A DNA stretch of 54,621 bases from Mageeibacillus sp. UBA3781 (GCA_002368805.1 DFFH01000117.1:22129-76749), one strand, 5' to 3'; positions 24,914 to 35,916 are shown, numbered from the stretch's first letter. Notes: generated by a model from the letters alone, not told the origin. A program made the numbers and translations.

Positions 24914-25598
24914 ATGGGGCTTTGGAAAGACGCGAAACAGATTGCCAAACGCGACCCTGCTGCGCGGGGCGTGGTTTCGGTTATTCTTCTTTACCCCGGG
25001 TTTCATGCACTGATATTTCACCGTGTAAGTCATTTTTTCTATAGTATCCATCTGTACGGACTGGCGAGATGGAATTCCCAGTTCGGAAGAACATGTACCG
25101 GTATTGAGATCCATCCGGGGGCGAAGATCGGCCACGGACTTTTTATAGATCATGGTATGGGAATCGTCGTCGGCGAGACCGCGGAGATCGGTGATAACTG
25201 TACGATCTACCATGGCGTGACGCTCGGCGGTACCGGCCATGGTAAAGGGAAGCGTCATCCGACTCTCGGGAACGATGTCCTGATCGGAGCAGGTGCGAAG
25301 ATCCTGGGCCCTGTGAACGTGGGCGATAATGCCAGAATCGGCGCAAATGCCGTCGTGCTGCACGATGTTCCTGCCGGTGCAACGGTTGTCGGTGTTCCCG
25401 GAAAAGTAGTCCGTATGCAGGGCCAGCCTATTAACCATGCGGATGAACTGGATCATCCGACTGTGGAAGATCCGCTTGAATCAGAGATCCGTCGTCTTGC
25501 CCGCCATGTGGAAGCACTGGAAGAAGCTATCAAACACCAGCATCCGGATATGGACCTTCCGGAAAAGGCGGAAGACGTCTTGACAGAGGAGATTGAAA

Positions 25599-25612
<14 letters not shown>
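24914..25612 (+). CDS. cysE: Serine O-acetyltransferase
   Basis: A 232-residue left-handed beta-helix acetyltransferase that makes O-acetylserine from serine and acetyl-CoA (first step of cysteine synthesis). Motifs: GIEIHPGAKIGHGLFIDHGM, GETAEIGDNCTIYHGVTLGG and GDNARIGANAVVLHDVP, with imperfect hexapeptide repeats and the active-site His pair. ATG 24914 is chosen for the CAGGTAG before it; an upstream TTG at 24893 lies too close to the 6S RNA end. It overlaps cysS by 14 bases, joining cysteine synthesis to its tRNA charging. Confidence 0.93.
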
Positions 25613-27016
<1,404 letters not shown>

Positions 27017-27020
<4 letters not shown>

Positions 27021-27421
27021 TGATACCTATCCCGCCGGAGGATATCCGTGAGGTACCGACATCGGTACTGGCTTATGTAGGAGATGCGGTGTACGAACTA
27101 TATGTCCGTATGCATATCGTATCCCGGTTTGGCGGACAGTCCGGGGTGCTTCATAAGAAAGCGGTGCACTATGTCAGTGCTCCCGCACAGGCGCAGGCGA
27201 TCCGGACCCTTCACGATGAGCTGTCCGAGGAAGAACAGAATGTCTTCCGGAGAGGAAAGAACGGACATCAGGGAAGTATGGCAAAGAATGCAAGTCCTGC
27301 GGACTACAAATACGCGACAGGTCTGGAGACGCTGATCGGCTATTTGTATCTGTCGGGAAAGGAAGAACGAATGGAAGATCTGATCCGCAGGATCATCGCC
27401 ATTTTGGAAGAAAACGAATAA
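27017..27421 (+). CDS. mrnC: Mini-ribonuclease III
   Basis: A 134-residue RNase III catalytic domain without a dsRNA-binding domain; it matures 23S rRNA in Firmicutes. Motifs: VLAYVGDAVYELYVR (signature with catalytic Asp), RRGKNGHQGSMAKNASPADYKYATGLETLIGYLYL (in short blocks: RRGKN, YATGLETLIGYLYL). It begins with ATGATG; the first ATG overlaps the cysS stop. Confidence 0.95.
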
Positions 27422-27433
27422 AGGAGAGATCCG

Positions 27434-28327
27434 ATGCGACCTGGTATGCCGGGACCCAAAGGCCCGAGACAAAATAGAAATGACCTGAGAAACCCGAAGA
27501 CGATGGGCAGGAAGAACCTGCCGATCCCTTCCGATATGCCGCAAAAACGCATCGAGGGGGAAGCCTCGGCACCGACTGCGGATCGTATCGAAGGCAGAAA
27601 TCCGGTTCTGGAAGCGATGCGTGCGGGAAGAACGTTTAATAAGATCTTTGTGGCACAGCGACAGGAGAATGCCCGTCCGGATCCGACGATGGCGAGGATC
27701 ATCAATATGGCGAAGGATCTGCATATCCCGGTCGTAGAGGTACCGAAGGCAAGCCTGGATGATATGTCGCAGACGCATAACCATCAGGGTGTGATCGCTC
27801 AGGTGGCAAGTCACGAATATGTCGAGATCGATGAGATCCTTGACCGTGCGGCGGAAAAAGGAGAGGTCCCGCTTCTTCTGATCCTCGATGAACTCAAGGA
27901 TGCATATAATCTCGGCTCGATCCTGCGTATCGCAGATGCTGCCGGTGTGCATGGCGTGATCATCCCGCAGCACAGATCGATCGGCCTTGACTCCATGGTG
28001 GCAAAAGCATCCGCAGGTGCGATCGAATATGTACCTGTTGCCCGTGTAACGAATCTTTCGAGAACGATCCTGGAACTGAAGGAGAAAGGATTCTGGATCG
28101 CCGGAACAGATGCGGAAGGAACGAATGAGTACTATGACGATGTCTGGTCCGGACCGATGGCGATCGTGATCGGATCGGAAGGCGAAGGCATGAGTAAGAA
28201 CATAAAAGAGAAGTGCGACTTCCTGCTGTCGATCCCGATGGCGGGATCCGTCAACAGCTTAAACGCGGCAGTGGCTGCCGGTATCGTCGTTTTTGAGGCC
28301 GTGAAACAGAGAAGAAAGGATATCTGA
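27434..28327 (+). CDS. rlmB: 23S rRNA 2'-O-ribose methyltransferase, RlmB/TrmH family
   Basis: A 297-residue SPOUT methyltransferase. A 50-residue basic, Pro-rich N-terminal tail precedes the substrate-binding domain (RIEGRNPVLEAMRAGRT). SPOUT motifs follow: LDELKDAYNLGSILRIADAAG (motif 1 region), AIVIGSEGEGMS (motif 2) and SLNAAVAAGIVVFEAV (motif 3), which form the trefoil knot that binds SAM. It follows mrnC by 12 bases with GGAGAG before the ATG. RlmB targets G2251 of 23S rRNA in E. coli; the exact target here is inferred. Confidence 0.9.
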   Translation: MRPGMPGPKGPRQNRNDLRNPKTMGRKNLPIPSDMPQKRIEGEASAPTADRIEGRNPVLEAMRAGRTFNKIFVAQRQENARPDPTMARIINMAKDLHIPVVEVPKASLDDMSQTHNHQGVIAQVASHEYVEIDEILDRAAEKGEVPLLLILDELKDAYNLGSILRIADAAGVHGVIIPQHRSIGLDSMVAKASAGAIEYVPVARVTNLSRTILELKEKGFWIAGTDAEGTNEYYDDVWSGPMAIVIGSEGEGMSKNIKEKCDFLLSIPMAGSVNSLNAAVAAGIVVFEAVKQRRKDI

Positions 28328-28329
28328 AG

Positions 28330-29664
28330 ATGACCTTTGTTTCGAAAAAAAACACAGGAAGAAGACTTGCCCGATCTATATCGGTCCTGCTTGTTCTGTG
28401 CTTTTTCTGCGGAATTCTTACGTCCTGCTCGGGCAAGGCCTTTCAGAAGAAAAAGATCGATGCTCCGGAGATGGCGCGCATCCTCGTAGACTCACTTTCG
28501 GATTCCAGTGACAAAGAGGAACTCTTTAACCGGATCCCTGAGGAACAGAGGGATGGGATGACGATCTCGGAATATTATGAGTATATCAGCGTGCTTCAGA
28601 AGATGAAGCCGTCGAGCGCCCGCGTGACGTCATTTCAGATCATTTCGGGAGAAGAAAGGGATGCGCTTCTGAAGAAGATGATCTTTGACGAGACGCATGA
28701 ATATACGGACCTTATCCGCAGCTGTATCCCGGTAAAGATACAGATCAACGGTTTCCGTGTATCCGGGGTTCCGATCGTTATCTATCTTCAGACGAAAGCA
28801 GACGGAACAGTCTATCTGAACCGTTCCTGGGCGAAATCCTGCATGGAGCTTTACTCTTTCTCGGCGCACTATTTCGAGGCCTATGCCAATGAAAATCTTA
28901 CGGATGTGATCTCGCTTCTTTCCTATACGCAGGTCAAGGAAGCGCTTCCGGAAACAAGAGATATCCTGAAAGAAAAAGCAAAGGAAATGATCCGCTTTTA
29001 TTCTCATAATGTGAAATCCGAATACGATGCGTATGAAATCGTATCTATCGATGCTTCCCATCTTGTCTATCTGCAGCCGGCCGTTCTGGACAGCCACCTG
29101 CAGACGAATAGGCGGACAGTGCGCTTCCGTAGTAATGAAGAAGGTGTGATCTCTGTTATCGATCCGATCGAGAGCGAACTGAAGACAGCGGATCTTTATA
29201 TGTACTATAACGGCCGCCGTACAGTCCGTGTCGGCGAACATGCGGCACCATCCCAGCTGGAGTCTCTTTTCGGAAAACCACTCACGGTCTCCTGTGGCCC
29301 GGTCGTGGAAAAAGCGTCAAGCGGAGATCCGGAGGACGGACTTAGGAATATCCTCATCCGTTATAATGGATTTACGATCACGGTCTATGGTGTGTATCAC
29401 GGTGAAGAAGACTGGGATGGCACATATACGCGATTCCGTATCTGGGACTCGGAGAAAGCGGGCGTCGGCCCGGATCTTCAGGTCACAGATACATCCTGGG
29501 ATGTCCTGAAAAGTTATCCTTTTGCGGATGAAGCGGGCTTTGAGCTGAAAGTTCAGATCGATGGTGAGCAGTATCAGCTTCAGATCGGACTTGATCGGGA
29601 CGAGCCGAATTCTGACGGAAGTATCCCGATCGATACATTGATCCTCCAGCGGATCGGCAATTGA
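28330..29664 (+). CDS. Secreted lipoprotein of unknown function
   Basis: 444 residues. A basic N-terminus (RRLARS), hydrophobic core (ISVLLVLCFFCGIL) and lipobox LTSC give a type II signal peptide with lipidation at Cys33. The mature protein has a helical region, then a beta-rich C-terminal half with repeated Gly/Asp turns. I recognise no family. It starts three bases after rlmB and is probably co-transcribed. It converges on the phosphatase gene with a seven-base gap. Confidence 0.75.
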   Translation: MTFVSKKNTGRRLARSISVLLVLCFFCGILTSCSGKAFQKKKIDAPEMARILVDSLSDSSDKEELFNRIPEEQRDGMTISEYYEYISVLQKMKPSSARVTSFQIISGEERDALLKKMIFDETHEYTDLIRSCIPVKIQINGFRVSGVPIVIYLQTKADGTVYLNRSWAKSCMELYSFSAHYFEAYANENLTDVISLLSYTQVKEALPETRDILKEKAKEMIRFYSHNVKSEYDAYEIVSIDASHLVYLQPAVLDSHLQTNRRTVRFRSNEEGVISVIDPIESELKTADLYMYYNGRRTVRVGEHAAPSQLESLFGKPLTVSCGPVVEKASSGDPEDGLRNILIRYNGFTITVYGVYHGEEDWDGTYTRFRIWDSEKAGVGPDLQVTDTSWDVLKSYPFADEAGFELKVQIDGEQYQLQIGLDRDEPNSDGSIPIDTLILQRIGN

Positions 29665-29671
29665 TGAAGGA

Positions 29672-30412
29672 TCAGGGAAGAAGGATCGATCGCAGATCGG
29701 AGATCTCTTTTTCACTCAGGCCGCAGCTCGAAAGATAATTCCCGATACGGCCGTCATATTTTTCATCCAGATGAGAAAGCAGAAGCTCCATGTTTGATTC
29801 ATCGCTCCGGTAGATGTGATGCACATTTTCCGGCGTAGCAGCGATCAACGGAGCAACCAGTTTTTCCACATAGGTATAAGAGACAGCATAGTTTTCGATG
29901 ATCTTTTCTCTTTCCACGTCACAGAGAAGATAGAAAATCGCTGCGATAAGTCCGGTCCTGTCTTTGCCGTGCGCACAGTGGAAAAGCACTGTTTTCTCTT
30001 TCTCTCGAAGTATCGTCCGAAGGACCTCTGCAAAATACGGCCGGGAATTCTCAAACATCCAGATATAAAGATGTCCGAGGGAAGTTTTGATCGTGTCGGT
30101 AATGATGCCGGCATTGATATCGTCTGCGTTGACGCGGAGAAGGGGGATGTTATAGCAGGAGAAACGGGGATCGCCGCATACGGTGTCCGGATGGTTCTTT
30201 GCCTCTTCTTCCGATCTTAAGTCGATGATGACACTGACAGGGTACGATGCGAGAAGATCGATCGAATCCTTGTCGAGATGATCGAGTGCATCCGAGCGGA
30301 TAAGACGGTGACAGGCGAGTGCTTTTCCATCGGCATTCGTCATGGCGCCAAGATCTCTGGCATTATATAGTCCGGGGATGAAAAGACGCCCGGATCCCGA
30401 GTCCATCTGCAT
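29672..30412 (-). CDS. Tyrosine/dual-specificity protein phosphatase (Y_phosphatase3 type)
   Basis: A 246-residue protein with the PTP loop HCAHGKDRTG: nucleophile Cys146 and Arg152 in the C-x5-R motif. The upstream NARDLG motif and VIIDLRSEEEA are typical of the bacterial Y_phosphatase3/LipA-like family, which acts on phosphotyrosine or phosphoinositides. ATG 30412 is preferred over a TTG seven codons upstream because AAGGAAGGT lies before it. A minus-strand TATAAT lies at 30442-30437. It is divergent from the response regulator gene. Confidence 0.88.
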   Translation of the reverse strand: MQMDSGSGRLFIPGLYNARDLGAMTNADGKALACHRLIRSDALDHLDKDSIDLLASYPVSVIIDLRSEEEAKNHPDTVCGDPRFSCYNIPLLRVNADDINAGIITDTIKTSLGHLYIWMFENSRPYFAEVLRTILREKEKTVLFHCAHGKDRTGLIAAIFYLLCDVEREKIIENYAVSYTYVEKLVAPLIAATPENVHHIYRSDESNMELLLSHLDEKYDGRIGNYLSSCGLSEKEISDLRSILLP

Positions 30413-30491
30413 ATATTTACCTTCCTTCTTCAAGGATTATAACATCACTTCAGGAGATTTTATATGCGAAAGATATTGAATGTTGAAAGTA

Positions 30492-30500
30492 TGGTATTAT
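30492..30500 (+). promoter_or_regulatory. Extended -10 promoter before the response regulator
   Basis: TGGTATTAT (TG-n-TATTAT) lies 30 bases before the start codon. No good -35 is seen at the expected place, consistent with an activated or extended -10 promoter. Confidence 0.5.
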
Positions 30501-30529
30501 AGAAAAAGTGAAAAAGAGGGTATAGATAT

Positions 30530-31210
30530 ATGAAAAAGATTTTAATCATTGAAGACAACACTGAGATCAATCATCTGATGGCGGATGCGCTGAAGAAGGC
30601 GAACTATGAATGCACACAGGCTTTCTCCGGAACCGAGGCGCTCCTTTACTATGAGAAGGAGGATTTTGATCTGGTCCTGATGGACATGATGCTTCCCGGA
30701 CTCTGCGGCGACGAGCTTTTCCCGAAGATGAAGGCGATCAAGGATGTACCGGTCATCGTGGTTTCTGCCAAGGATGAGATGGATACCAAGGTCCAGATGC
30801 TGACATCCGGTGCCGAAGACTATATCACGAAGCCGTTTGAGATCCCGGAACTCCTGGCACGTGTTGCTGTACAGATCCGCCGTGTTTCCCAGAAGACCGG
30901 CGAACCGCAGGGCGGACAGCTGACATATAAGGAGCTTACACTGGATGAGACTTCGTTCACTGTTCTGGTGAACGAGCATGAAGTCCAGCTGACCAAGAGA
31001 GAATTCCAGATCCTGGCGCTGCTGGTATCGCACCCGAAGCGTGTATTTACCAAGCAGGATATCTATGACTGCGCGTGGAATGAGATCTATATCGGAGAGG
31101 ATAAGACCATCAATGTCCACATCAGTAATATCCGAAAGAAATTAAAGGAGTTCACCGATACTGAATTCATTGAAACAGTGTGGGGAATCGGCTATAAACT
31201 TGCGAAATAA
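30530..31210 (+). CDS. OmpR/PhoB-family response regulator
   Basis: A 226-residue regulator. The receiver domain has acidic ED at 8-9, phosphoacceptor Asp52 (LVLMDMMLPG) and Lys101 (YITKPF). A C-terminal winged helix follows (LTKREFQILALLVSHP, YDCAWNE, HISNIRKKL, ETVWGIGYKL). It opens a cluster of three ABC ATPases, two permeases and a histidine kinase, so it probably regulates this transport system in response to the kinase at 35913. Confidence 0.93.
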   Translation: MKKILIIEDNTEINHLMADALKKANYECTQAFSGTEALLYYEKEDFDLVLMDMMLPGLCGDELFPKMKAIKDVPVIVVSAKDEMDTKVQMLTSGAEDYITKPFEIPELLARVAVQIRRVSQKTGEPQGGQLTYKELTLDETSFTVLVNEHEVQLTKREFQILALLVSHPKRVFTKQDIYDCAWNEIYIGEDKTINVHISNIRKKLKEFTDTEFIETVWGIGYKLAK

Positions 31211-31224
31211 GGAGAGTGACGTGC

Positions 31225-32136
31225 ATGAGTCTGATTCTGACAACAGAAAACATCACGAAGTCATTTAAGAGTAAAATCGCGGTTAATCAGGTCTCTATTC
31301 ATGTGGAGAGAGGACAGGTGTATGGCCTGATCGGCAGAAACGGCGCGGGAAAGACGACCCTGCTCCGTATGATCTCCAATCTGGCCTGCCCGACCAGCGG
31401 TTCTTTCACATATTATGATGAAAACGGCGCGAATAACGAAGCGATGTGGGGGAGAGTCGGTGTACTCATCGAGGATCCGGGTATCTTCCAGAACCTGAGT
31501 GCTTTTCAGAATCTGAAGGCAAAAGCACTGGCTGCCGGAGTCAATAATGATCAGTATCTTTATGATCTTTTAAACTTCGTAGGTCTTCCCAATGTCGGGA
31601 AAAAGGCCGTGAAGAACTTCTCTTTAGGTATGCGCCAGCGTCTCGGTATCGCGATCGCGATGGTCAATTCCCCGGATCTTCTGATCCTGGATGAGCCGAT
31701 CAACGGACTCGACCCGCAGGGTATCGCGGAAGTGCGCTCACTGATCCACAGACTCTGCAAGGAGAAAGGAATTACGATCATCATCTCCAGCCATATTCTG
31801 GAGGAGCTGTCGAAGGTTGCTGATAAATACGGTATCATCCACGAAGGCGTCCTTCTCAGTGAAACCTCGAAGGAGGAACTCCTGGAGAAATGCAAGCCGA
31901 CTCTTTTCATAAAGACATCGGATAATGAGAAGGCGATATCTGTACTTAGGGGAATGGGTATCTCTGACTTTAAAGTGGCTGATGATCATCTTGAGATCCA
32001 CGAAAGGACTCAGGAAGGCGGTGCCATCTCCATGGCACTCGCGAAAAGCGATATCCAGACTCTCGAGATGCGTCAGGAGAGCCAGTCGCTCGAGGATTAC
32101 TACTTCCGCCTGACAGGAGGTGCTAAGAATGCTTAA
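31225..32136 (+). CDS. ABC transporter ATP-binding protein (BcrA/lantibiotic-export type), first
   Basis: A 303-residue ATPase with Walker A GRNGAGKTT, signature FSLGMRQRLGIA, Walker B LLILDEPINGLDPQG and switch SSHILEELSK. A C-terminal extension of about 85 residues ends DYYFRLTGG, as in BcrA-type ATPases of peptide-antibiotic resistance and immunity. ATG 31225 is chosen for GGAGAG at 31211-31216. Its 3' end overlaps the permease start by eight bases. Confidence 0.92.
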   Translation: MSLILTTENITKSFKSKIAVNQVSIHVERGQVYGLIGRNGAGKTTLLRMISNLACPTSGSFTYYDENGANNEAMWGRVGVLIEDPGIFQNLSAFQNLKAKALAAGVNNDQYLYDLLNFVGLPNVGKKAVKNFSLGMRQRLGIAIAMVNSPDLLILDEPINGLDPQGIAEVRSLIHRLCKEKGITIIISSHILEELSKVADKYGIIHEGVLLSETSKEELLEKCKPTLFIKTSDNEKAISVLRGMGISDFKVADDHLEIHERTQEGGAISMALAKSDIQTLEMRQESQSLEDYYFRLTGGAKNA

Positions 32137-32968
32137 TATTTTCCGCATGCATATGTATCGCGTCTCAAAAGCAAAGTCCACCTATGTCCTGGCGATCGTG
32201 ATGGCCGCCGGTCTGCTGATCCGATTTGGTCTGGCGCATCTGATCTTCGATGATCCGTTGAATCTGGAGTTTGGCGGCGCTGTTCTGACCGGTAACCCGC
32301 AGAACACGGCATTTACTCCATCCGTTGTAAACTCATGGTGCATCCAGTCAAGTAACACCCTGATCATCTGCCTGACGATCTTCGCTGTTATCTTTGCCAA
32401 CTGCGACTTTACACGCGGCTTTGCGAAAAATACATATTCGCTTTATAAATCCAGAACCACACTGGTGATGGGCAAGTGGGTCTCGCTGATGACCTGTATC
32501 TCCGCTGTCTATGTCGTTTTCTCTTTCCTCTCTCTGGGTGTCTGCGCACTCCTTATGCCTGCATTTGAATCAAGAAAGTGGGGAGAATACTTCAGAGGAT
32601 GGATCGTTCTTTATATTCTGTTGATTTCTTTGATGACGCTGGTATTCTTTATTACGAACAGATTTAAGAGCCCGGCCGGCGGTATGGTCATCGGTCTTCT
32701 GATCTCAACCGGAACCTTCCAGACAGTGGAAAGAATAATAGATGTTCTGATCGCCAGTGCAAGCGGGGAGAGCCTCATAGATGCTTTTCTGGGAAAAGGA
32801 AATGCTTTCCGTATCTCTGATTACTGTCTGGATAATGTATATATATCTTATACTCCTTCAATGGGAGCGGGGGATACGATCCGGACGGTACTGGTGGCAC
32901 TGGTATATGGCGGTCTGGCGCTTTTCCTGGCAGTATTCCTGTCGAAAAAACAGGACGTCCGCTGCTGA
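32129..32968 (+). CDS. ABC-2 type permease, first
   Basis: A 279-residue membrane protein with about six helices. The N-terminus reads MLNIFRMHMYRVSKAKSTYVLAI, as in BcrB/LanE-like permeases that open with a short amphipathic stretch before the first helix. The ribosome site CAGGAGG lies inside the ATPase 3' end. It pairs with the preceding ATPase. It resembles the second permease (34035) in its start and overall layout, which suggests a duplicated module. Confidence 0.8.
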   Translation: MLNIFRMHMYRVSKAKSTYVLAIVMAAGLLIRFGLAHLIFDDPLNLEFGGAVLTGNPQNTAFTPSVVNSWCIQSSNTLIICLTIFAVIFANCDFTRGFAKNTYSLYKSRTTLVMGKWVSLMTCISAVYVVFSFLSLGVCALLMPAFESRKWGEYFRGWIVLYILLISLMTLVFFITNRFKSPAGGMVIGLLISTGTFQTVERIIDVLIASASGESLIDAFLGKGNAFRISDYCLDNVYISYTPSMGAGDTIRTVLVALVYGGLALFLAVFLSKKQDVRC

Positions 32969-32998
32969 TCTGAAAAGTTCAAAAACGCTGAAATATAG

Positions 32999-33037
32999 GC
33001 GCTTTCGGGATCCTCCGGAAGCGCTTAACTTTTTCTT
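32999..33037 (+). terminator. Terminator-like hairpin between the ABC modules
   Basis: GCGCTTTCGG (32999-33008) pairs with CCGGAAGCGC (33015-33024), with one wobble pair, around a six-base loop. A T-rich tract follows. It probably ends or attenuates the first module's transcript. Confidence 0.7.
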
Positions 33038-33130
33038 AATCTTTTCTTTTGAAATAATAAACTTCTCCTTGGCGATTGATTAGGATTTGTTTTCTAGAAT
33101 GAATTCGTAAGCACAAGGAGGAGTCAAAAA

Positions 33131-34042
33131 ATGGATTACATTCTAACCACAAATGAATTGACCAAGACGTACGGTAAGTACAATGCAGCCAATGAAGTAT
33201 CCATCCATGTTGAGCGTGGCGGGATCTATGGCCTGATCGGCAGAAACGGTGCCGGTAAAACAACCTTAATGAAAATGATCGGCGGTCTTTCCCATCCGAC
33301 AAGAGGATCTTTCGAGATCCACGGAAGAAACGGCGAGACAACAAAGCAGATGATGCCGAAGGTCGGCATCCTGATCGAAGCCCCCGGTCTTTACCCGAAT
33401 ATGACAGCAATGCAGAACCTGACAACAAAGGCCATTGCACTGGGAATTAAAGATAAGCAGTATCTTAAGGGCCTTCTCGAAGAAGTTGGTCTTTCCAACA
33501 CCGGAAAGAAGAAGGCAAAGCAGTTCTCTCTTGGTATGAAGCAGCGCCTCGGTATCGCGATGGCACTGGTCAATAAGCCGGAGCTCCTGATCCTCGACGA
33601 GCCGATCAACGGACTGGATCCGCAGGGTATCGCGGAAATGAGATCGATCCTGCATCACCTCTGCTATGACAAGGGAATCACGATCCTGATCTCCAGCCAC
33701 ATCCTCGATGAGCTCTCCAAGGTCGCCACCCAGTACGGTATTATCCACGAGGGAAGACTCCTGGAAGAAGAAACGAAAGAGGAACTCTTCAGCAAGTGCT
33801 GCGAGAGACTGGAACTCAAGACCAATAATATCAGTAAGACTCTGGAAGTTCTCAATATGATGGGCTTTTCCAAGATGGAAGTCAAAGATGATGCGATCAA
33901 TATTTACGAGCGCCTGAACGAAGGCGGTGCAATCACGATCGCTCTGGCTAAAGAAAACATCCAGACCAATGAGATCGCGGTCAAGACCGATGCTCTCGAA
34001 GACTACTACTTCCAGCTGACAGGAGGAAACAAAAATGCTTAA
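33131..34042 (+). CDS. ABC transporter ATP-binding protein, second
   Basis: A 303-residue ATPase closely similar to the first: Walker A GRNGAGKTT, signature FSLGMKQRLGIAMA, Walker B LLILDEPINGLDPQG, and a C-terminal DYYFQLTGG. ACAAGGAGGAG precedes the ATG. It overlaps the second permease by eight bases, repeating the arrangement of the first pair. A duplication of the ATPase-permease module is likely. Confidence 0.93.
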   Translation: MDYILTTNELTKTYGKYNAANEVSIHVERGGIYGLIGRNGAGKTTLMKMIGGLSHPTRGSFEIHGRNGETTKQMMPKVGILIEAPGLYPNMTAMQNLTTKAIALGIKDKQYLKGLLEEVGLSNTGKKKAKQFSLGMKQRLGIAMALVNKPELLILDEPINGLDPQGIAEMRSILHHLCYDKGITILISSHILDELSKVATQYGIIHEGRLLEEETKEELFSKCCERLELKTNNISKTLEVLNMMGFSKMEVKDDAINIYERLNEGGAITIALAKENIQTNEIAVKTDALEDYYFQLTGGNKNA

Positions 34043-34838
34043 TCTGATTAAAATGAATATGTACCGTATGAGACATGCGGTATCCACATGGGTGATCGCG
34101 ATCGTTACTATCGTATTTGCATTTATGCAGTTTGGATCACTGAAACTTCTTCTGGATGATCCCTTTAACATGTTTGAAGCCGGCGAAGGTGCCAAAATGC
34201 TCGGATTTGCGACAGTTGGCGGTGAAAACCTCGTTACCACACTGCTTCACAATTCCAACATTCTGATTATTGCAGCTGTGTTCGTAGTGCTTTTCGCAAA
34301 TGCAGAGCATAAGAGCGGATTTGATAAGAACCTGATCGGCATTACAAATCATAAGTGGAAACACGCACTTGCCAGATGGATCTCCGCCGTGATCGGCATG
34401 ACGATCTTCATCGTGCTCGGATATGCGGTTCTTCTCGGCCTTTGCGCTCTCTTCCTCGACGCTTTCTCTTTCGGAAGTGCGGCAGCAATGCTCAAGAGTG
34501 CAGGATTCCTTTACCTCGGCATGGTAACATTCAGCGCGATCTTCTTCTTCTTCACGACTCTCTTTAAGAGCTCTGCCGGTGGTATCGTAGCTTCCCTGGT
34601 CATCTCTCTGGGTATCCTGAACCTGATCGAGCAGCTTCTCGATCTTGCGGTCAATAAGATCTTCTCCAACCCGGCATATGTTCCGTCCGATTTCTTCTTT
34701 GACAACGCATATATGACCTTTGATGCTTCCGGTGCCGGAATGAAGGCTTGCGTGGTTTTCGTGGCGATCTGCCTGGTATATCTGGTCCTTTCTGTTGGCG
34801 GCAGCATGCTTCTCCAGCAGAAGAGAGATGTCAGATAA
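34035..34838 (+). CDS. ABC-2 type permease, second
   Basis: A 267-residue protein with about six membrane helices, starting MLNLIKMNMYRMRHAVSTWV, a close relative of the first permease's N-terminus. It carries AILVFF-type helices and FKSSAGGIVASLVISLG, which matches FKSPAGGMVIGLLISTG in the first permease. The GGAGG of its ribosome site lies within the ATPase gene. Confidence 0.82.
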   Translation: MLNLIKMNMYRMRHAVSTWVIAIVTIVFAFMQFGSLKLLLDDPFNMFEAGEGAKMLGFATVGGENLVTTLLHNSNILIIAAVFVVLFANAEHKSGFDKNLIGITNHKWKHALARWISAVIGMTIFIVLGYAVLLGLCALFLDAFSFGSAAAMLKSAGFLYLGMVTFSAIFFFFTTLFKSSAGGIVASLVISLGILNLIEQLLDLAVNKIFSNPAYVPSDFFFDNAYMTFDASGAGMKACVVFVAICLVYLVLSVGGSMLLQQKRDVR

Positions 34839-34878
34839 ATAAATTGCATGACCTTTCCAACATAATACCCTCTTTAGC

Positions 34879-34922
34879 TTGGAATAGAACCGGCCCGTTT
34901 TCGGACCGTGTTCTATTTCCAA
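34879..34922 (+). promoter_or_regulatory. Long hairpin before the third ATPase
   Basis: TTGGAATAGAAC (34879-34890) pairs with GTTCTATTTCCAA (34910-34922) with one bulged base. The interior CGGCCCG-TTTT-CGGACCG adds more pairs. There is no T-run directly after, so this may be a weak terminator or a protein/RNA regulatory site. Confidence 0.5.
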
Positions 34923-34938
34923 CTTCTAAGGAATGTTT

Positions 34939-34944
34939 TATAAT
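34939..34944 (+). promoter_or_regulatory. -10 box before the third ATPase and kinase
   Basis: A perfect TATAAT lies 31 bases before the TTG start. The -35 place reads TTTCCA (34916-34921, 17-base spacing) and overlaps the end of the long hairpin. It would give the ATPase-kinase pair its own transcript. Confidence 0.55.
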
Positions 34945-34974
34945 GTAGGGTAATGGCAATCACGGAGGTTCACT

Positions 34975-35916
34975 TTGGAATACTTACTGGAGACGGATAA
35001 TATCACAAAAAAATACGGTAAGATCACTGCGGTCGATCATGTAAGCATTCACCTGAAAAAGGGAGAGATCTACGGACTGATCGGTAGAAACGGCGCCGGA
35101 AAGACGACGCTGCTTAAGATGCTTGCCGGCCTTGCCAAGCCGACGGAAGGAAACTACAGTATTTTCGGTGAATCGGAAAAAGAGACAGCAAAGCTTCGTG
35201 ACCGTATCGGCGTGCTGATCGAAAGTCCCGGACTTTATCCGAATATGACTGCGCTTGAGAACATGAAGATCAAAGCCCTCATGCTCGGCATGAATGATGA
35301 TGCTTTTCTAAAAGAACTCCTTGCCGATGTCGGTCTGGACAGCAGGTCCGAAAAACTGAAGGTCAAGCAGTATTCTCTCGGTATGAAGCAGCGTCTCGGC
35401 ATCGCCATGACGCTTGTCGGACACCCGGATCTCCTTCTTCTGGATGAGCCGATCAACGGCCTTGATCCGCAGGGTATCGTGGAGATCCGTGAACTGATCG
35501 CCAGATTAAGTAAAGAAAGAAATATCACCATTCTGATCTCTTCGCATATTCTGGAGGAATTATCGAAGATCTCCACCAGATACGGAATTCTGCATAACGG
35601 ACAGCTGATCGATGAGTTTACCCATAGTGAGCTCTTACGCCGCTGCAGAGAGCGTATCGAGATCCGTCCGAGTGATGCAACGAAAGCAGTGACCGTGATC
35701 GAGAAGATGGGGATCACGGAGTATAAGGTGCTCGATAAGAGCGTGATCCAGATCTTCGAACGCCTGGAAGACAGCGGCGAGATCGTGCTGGAGCTTGCAA
35801 AGAACAATATCAAGACATTAGGCATCGCGGTAAAGAACGAAGCCCTTGAGGACTATTATCTTTCTCTTACCGGCAGTGCGATGAGGCGGGAAGAGGCCGG
35901 GAAAGGAAAAGAATGA
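34975..35916 (+). CDS. ABC transporter ATP-binding protein, third, without its own permease
   Basis: A 313-residue BcrA-type ATPase with Walker A GRNGAGKTT, signature YSLGMKQRLGIAM, Walker B LLLLDEPINGLDPQG and C-terminal DYYLSLTGS. The start is TTG 34975 (GGAGG at 34964-34968). It shares the fold and C-terminal extension of the other two. No permease follows; the histidine kinase gene overlaps its end by ATGA. It may serve one of the two permeases or act as a kinase-associated sensor ATPase; both are inference. Confidence 0.9.
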   Translation: MEYLLETDNITKKYGKITAVDHVSIHLKKGEIYGLIGRNGAGKTTLLKMLAGLAKPTEGNYSIFGESEKETAKLRDRIGVLIESPGLYPNMTALENMKIKALMLGMNDDAFLKELLADVGLDSRSEKLKVKQYSLGMKQRLGIAMTLVGHPDLLLLDEPINGLDPQGIVEIRELIARLSKERNITILISSHILEELSKISTRYGILHNGQLIDEFTHSELLRRCRERIEIRPSDATKAVTVIEKMGITEYKVLDKSVIQIFERLEDSGEIVLELAKNNIKTLGIAVKNEALEDYYLSLTGSAMRREEAGKGKE

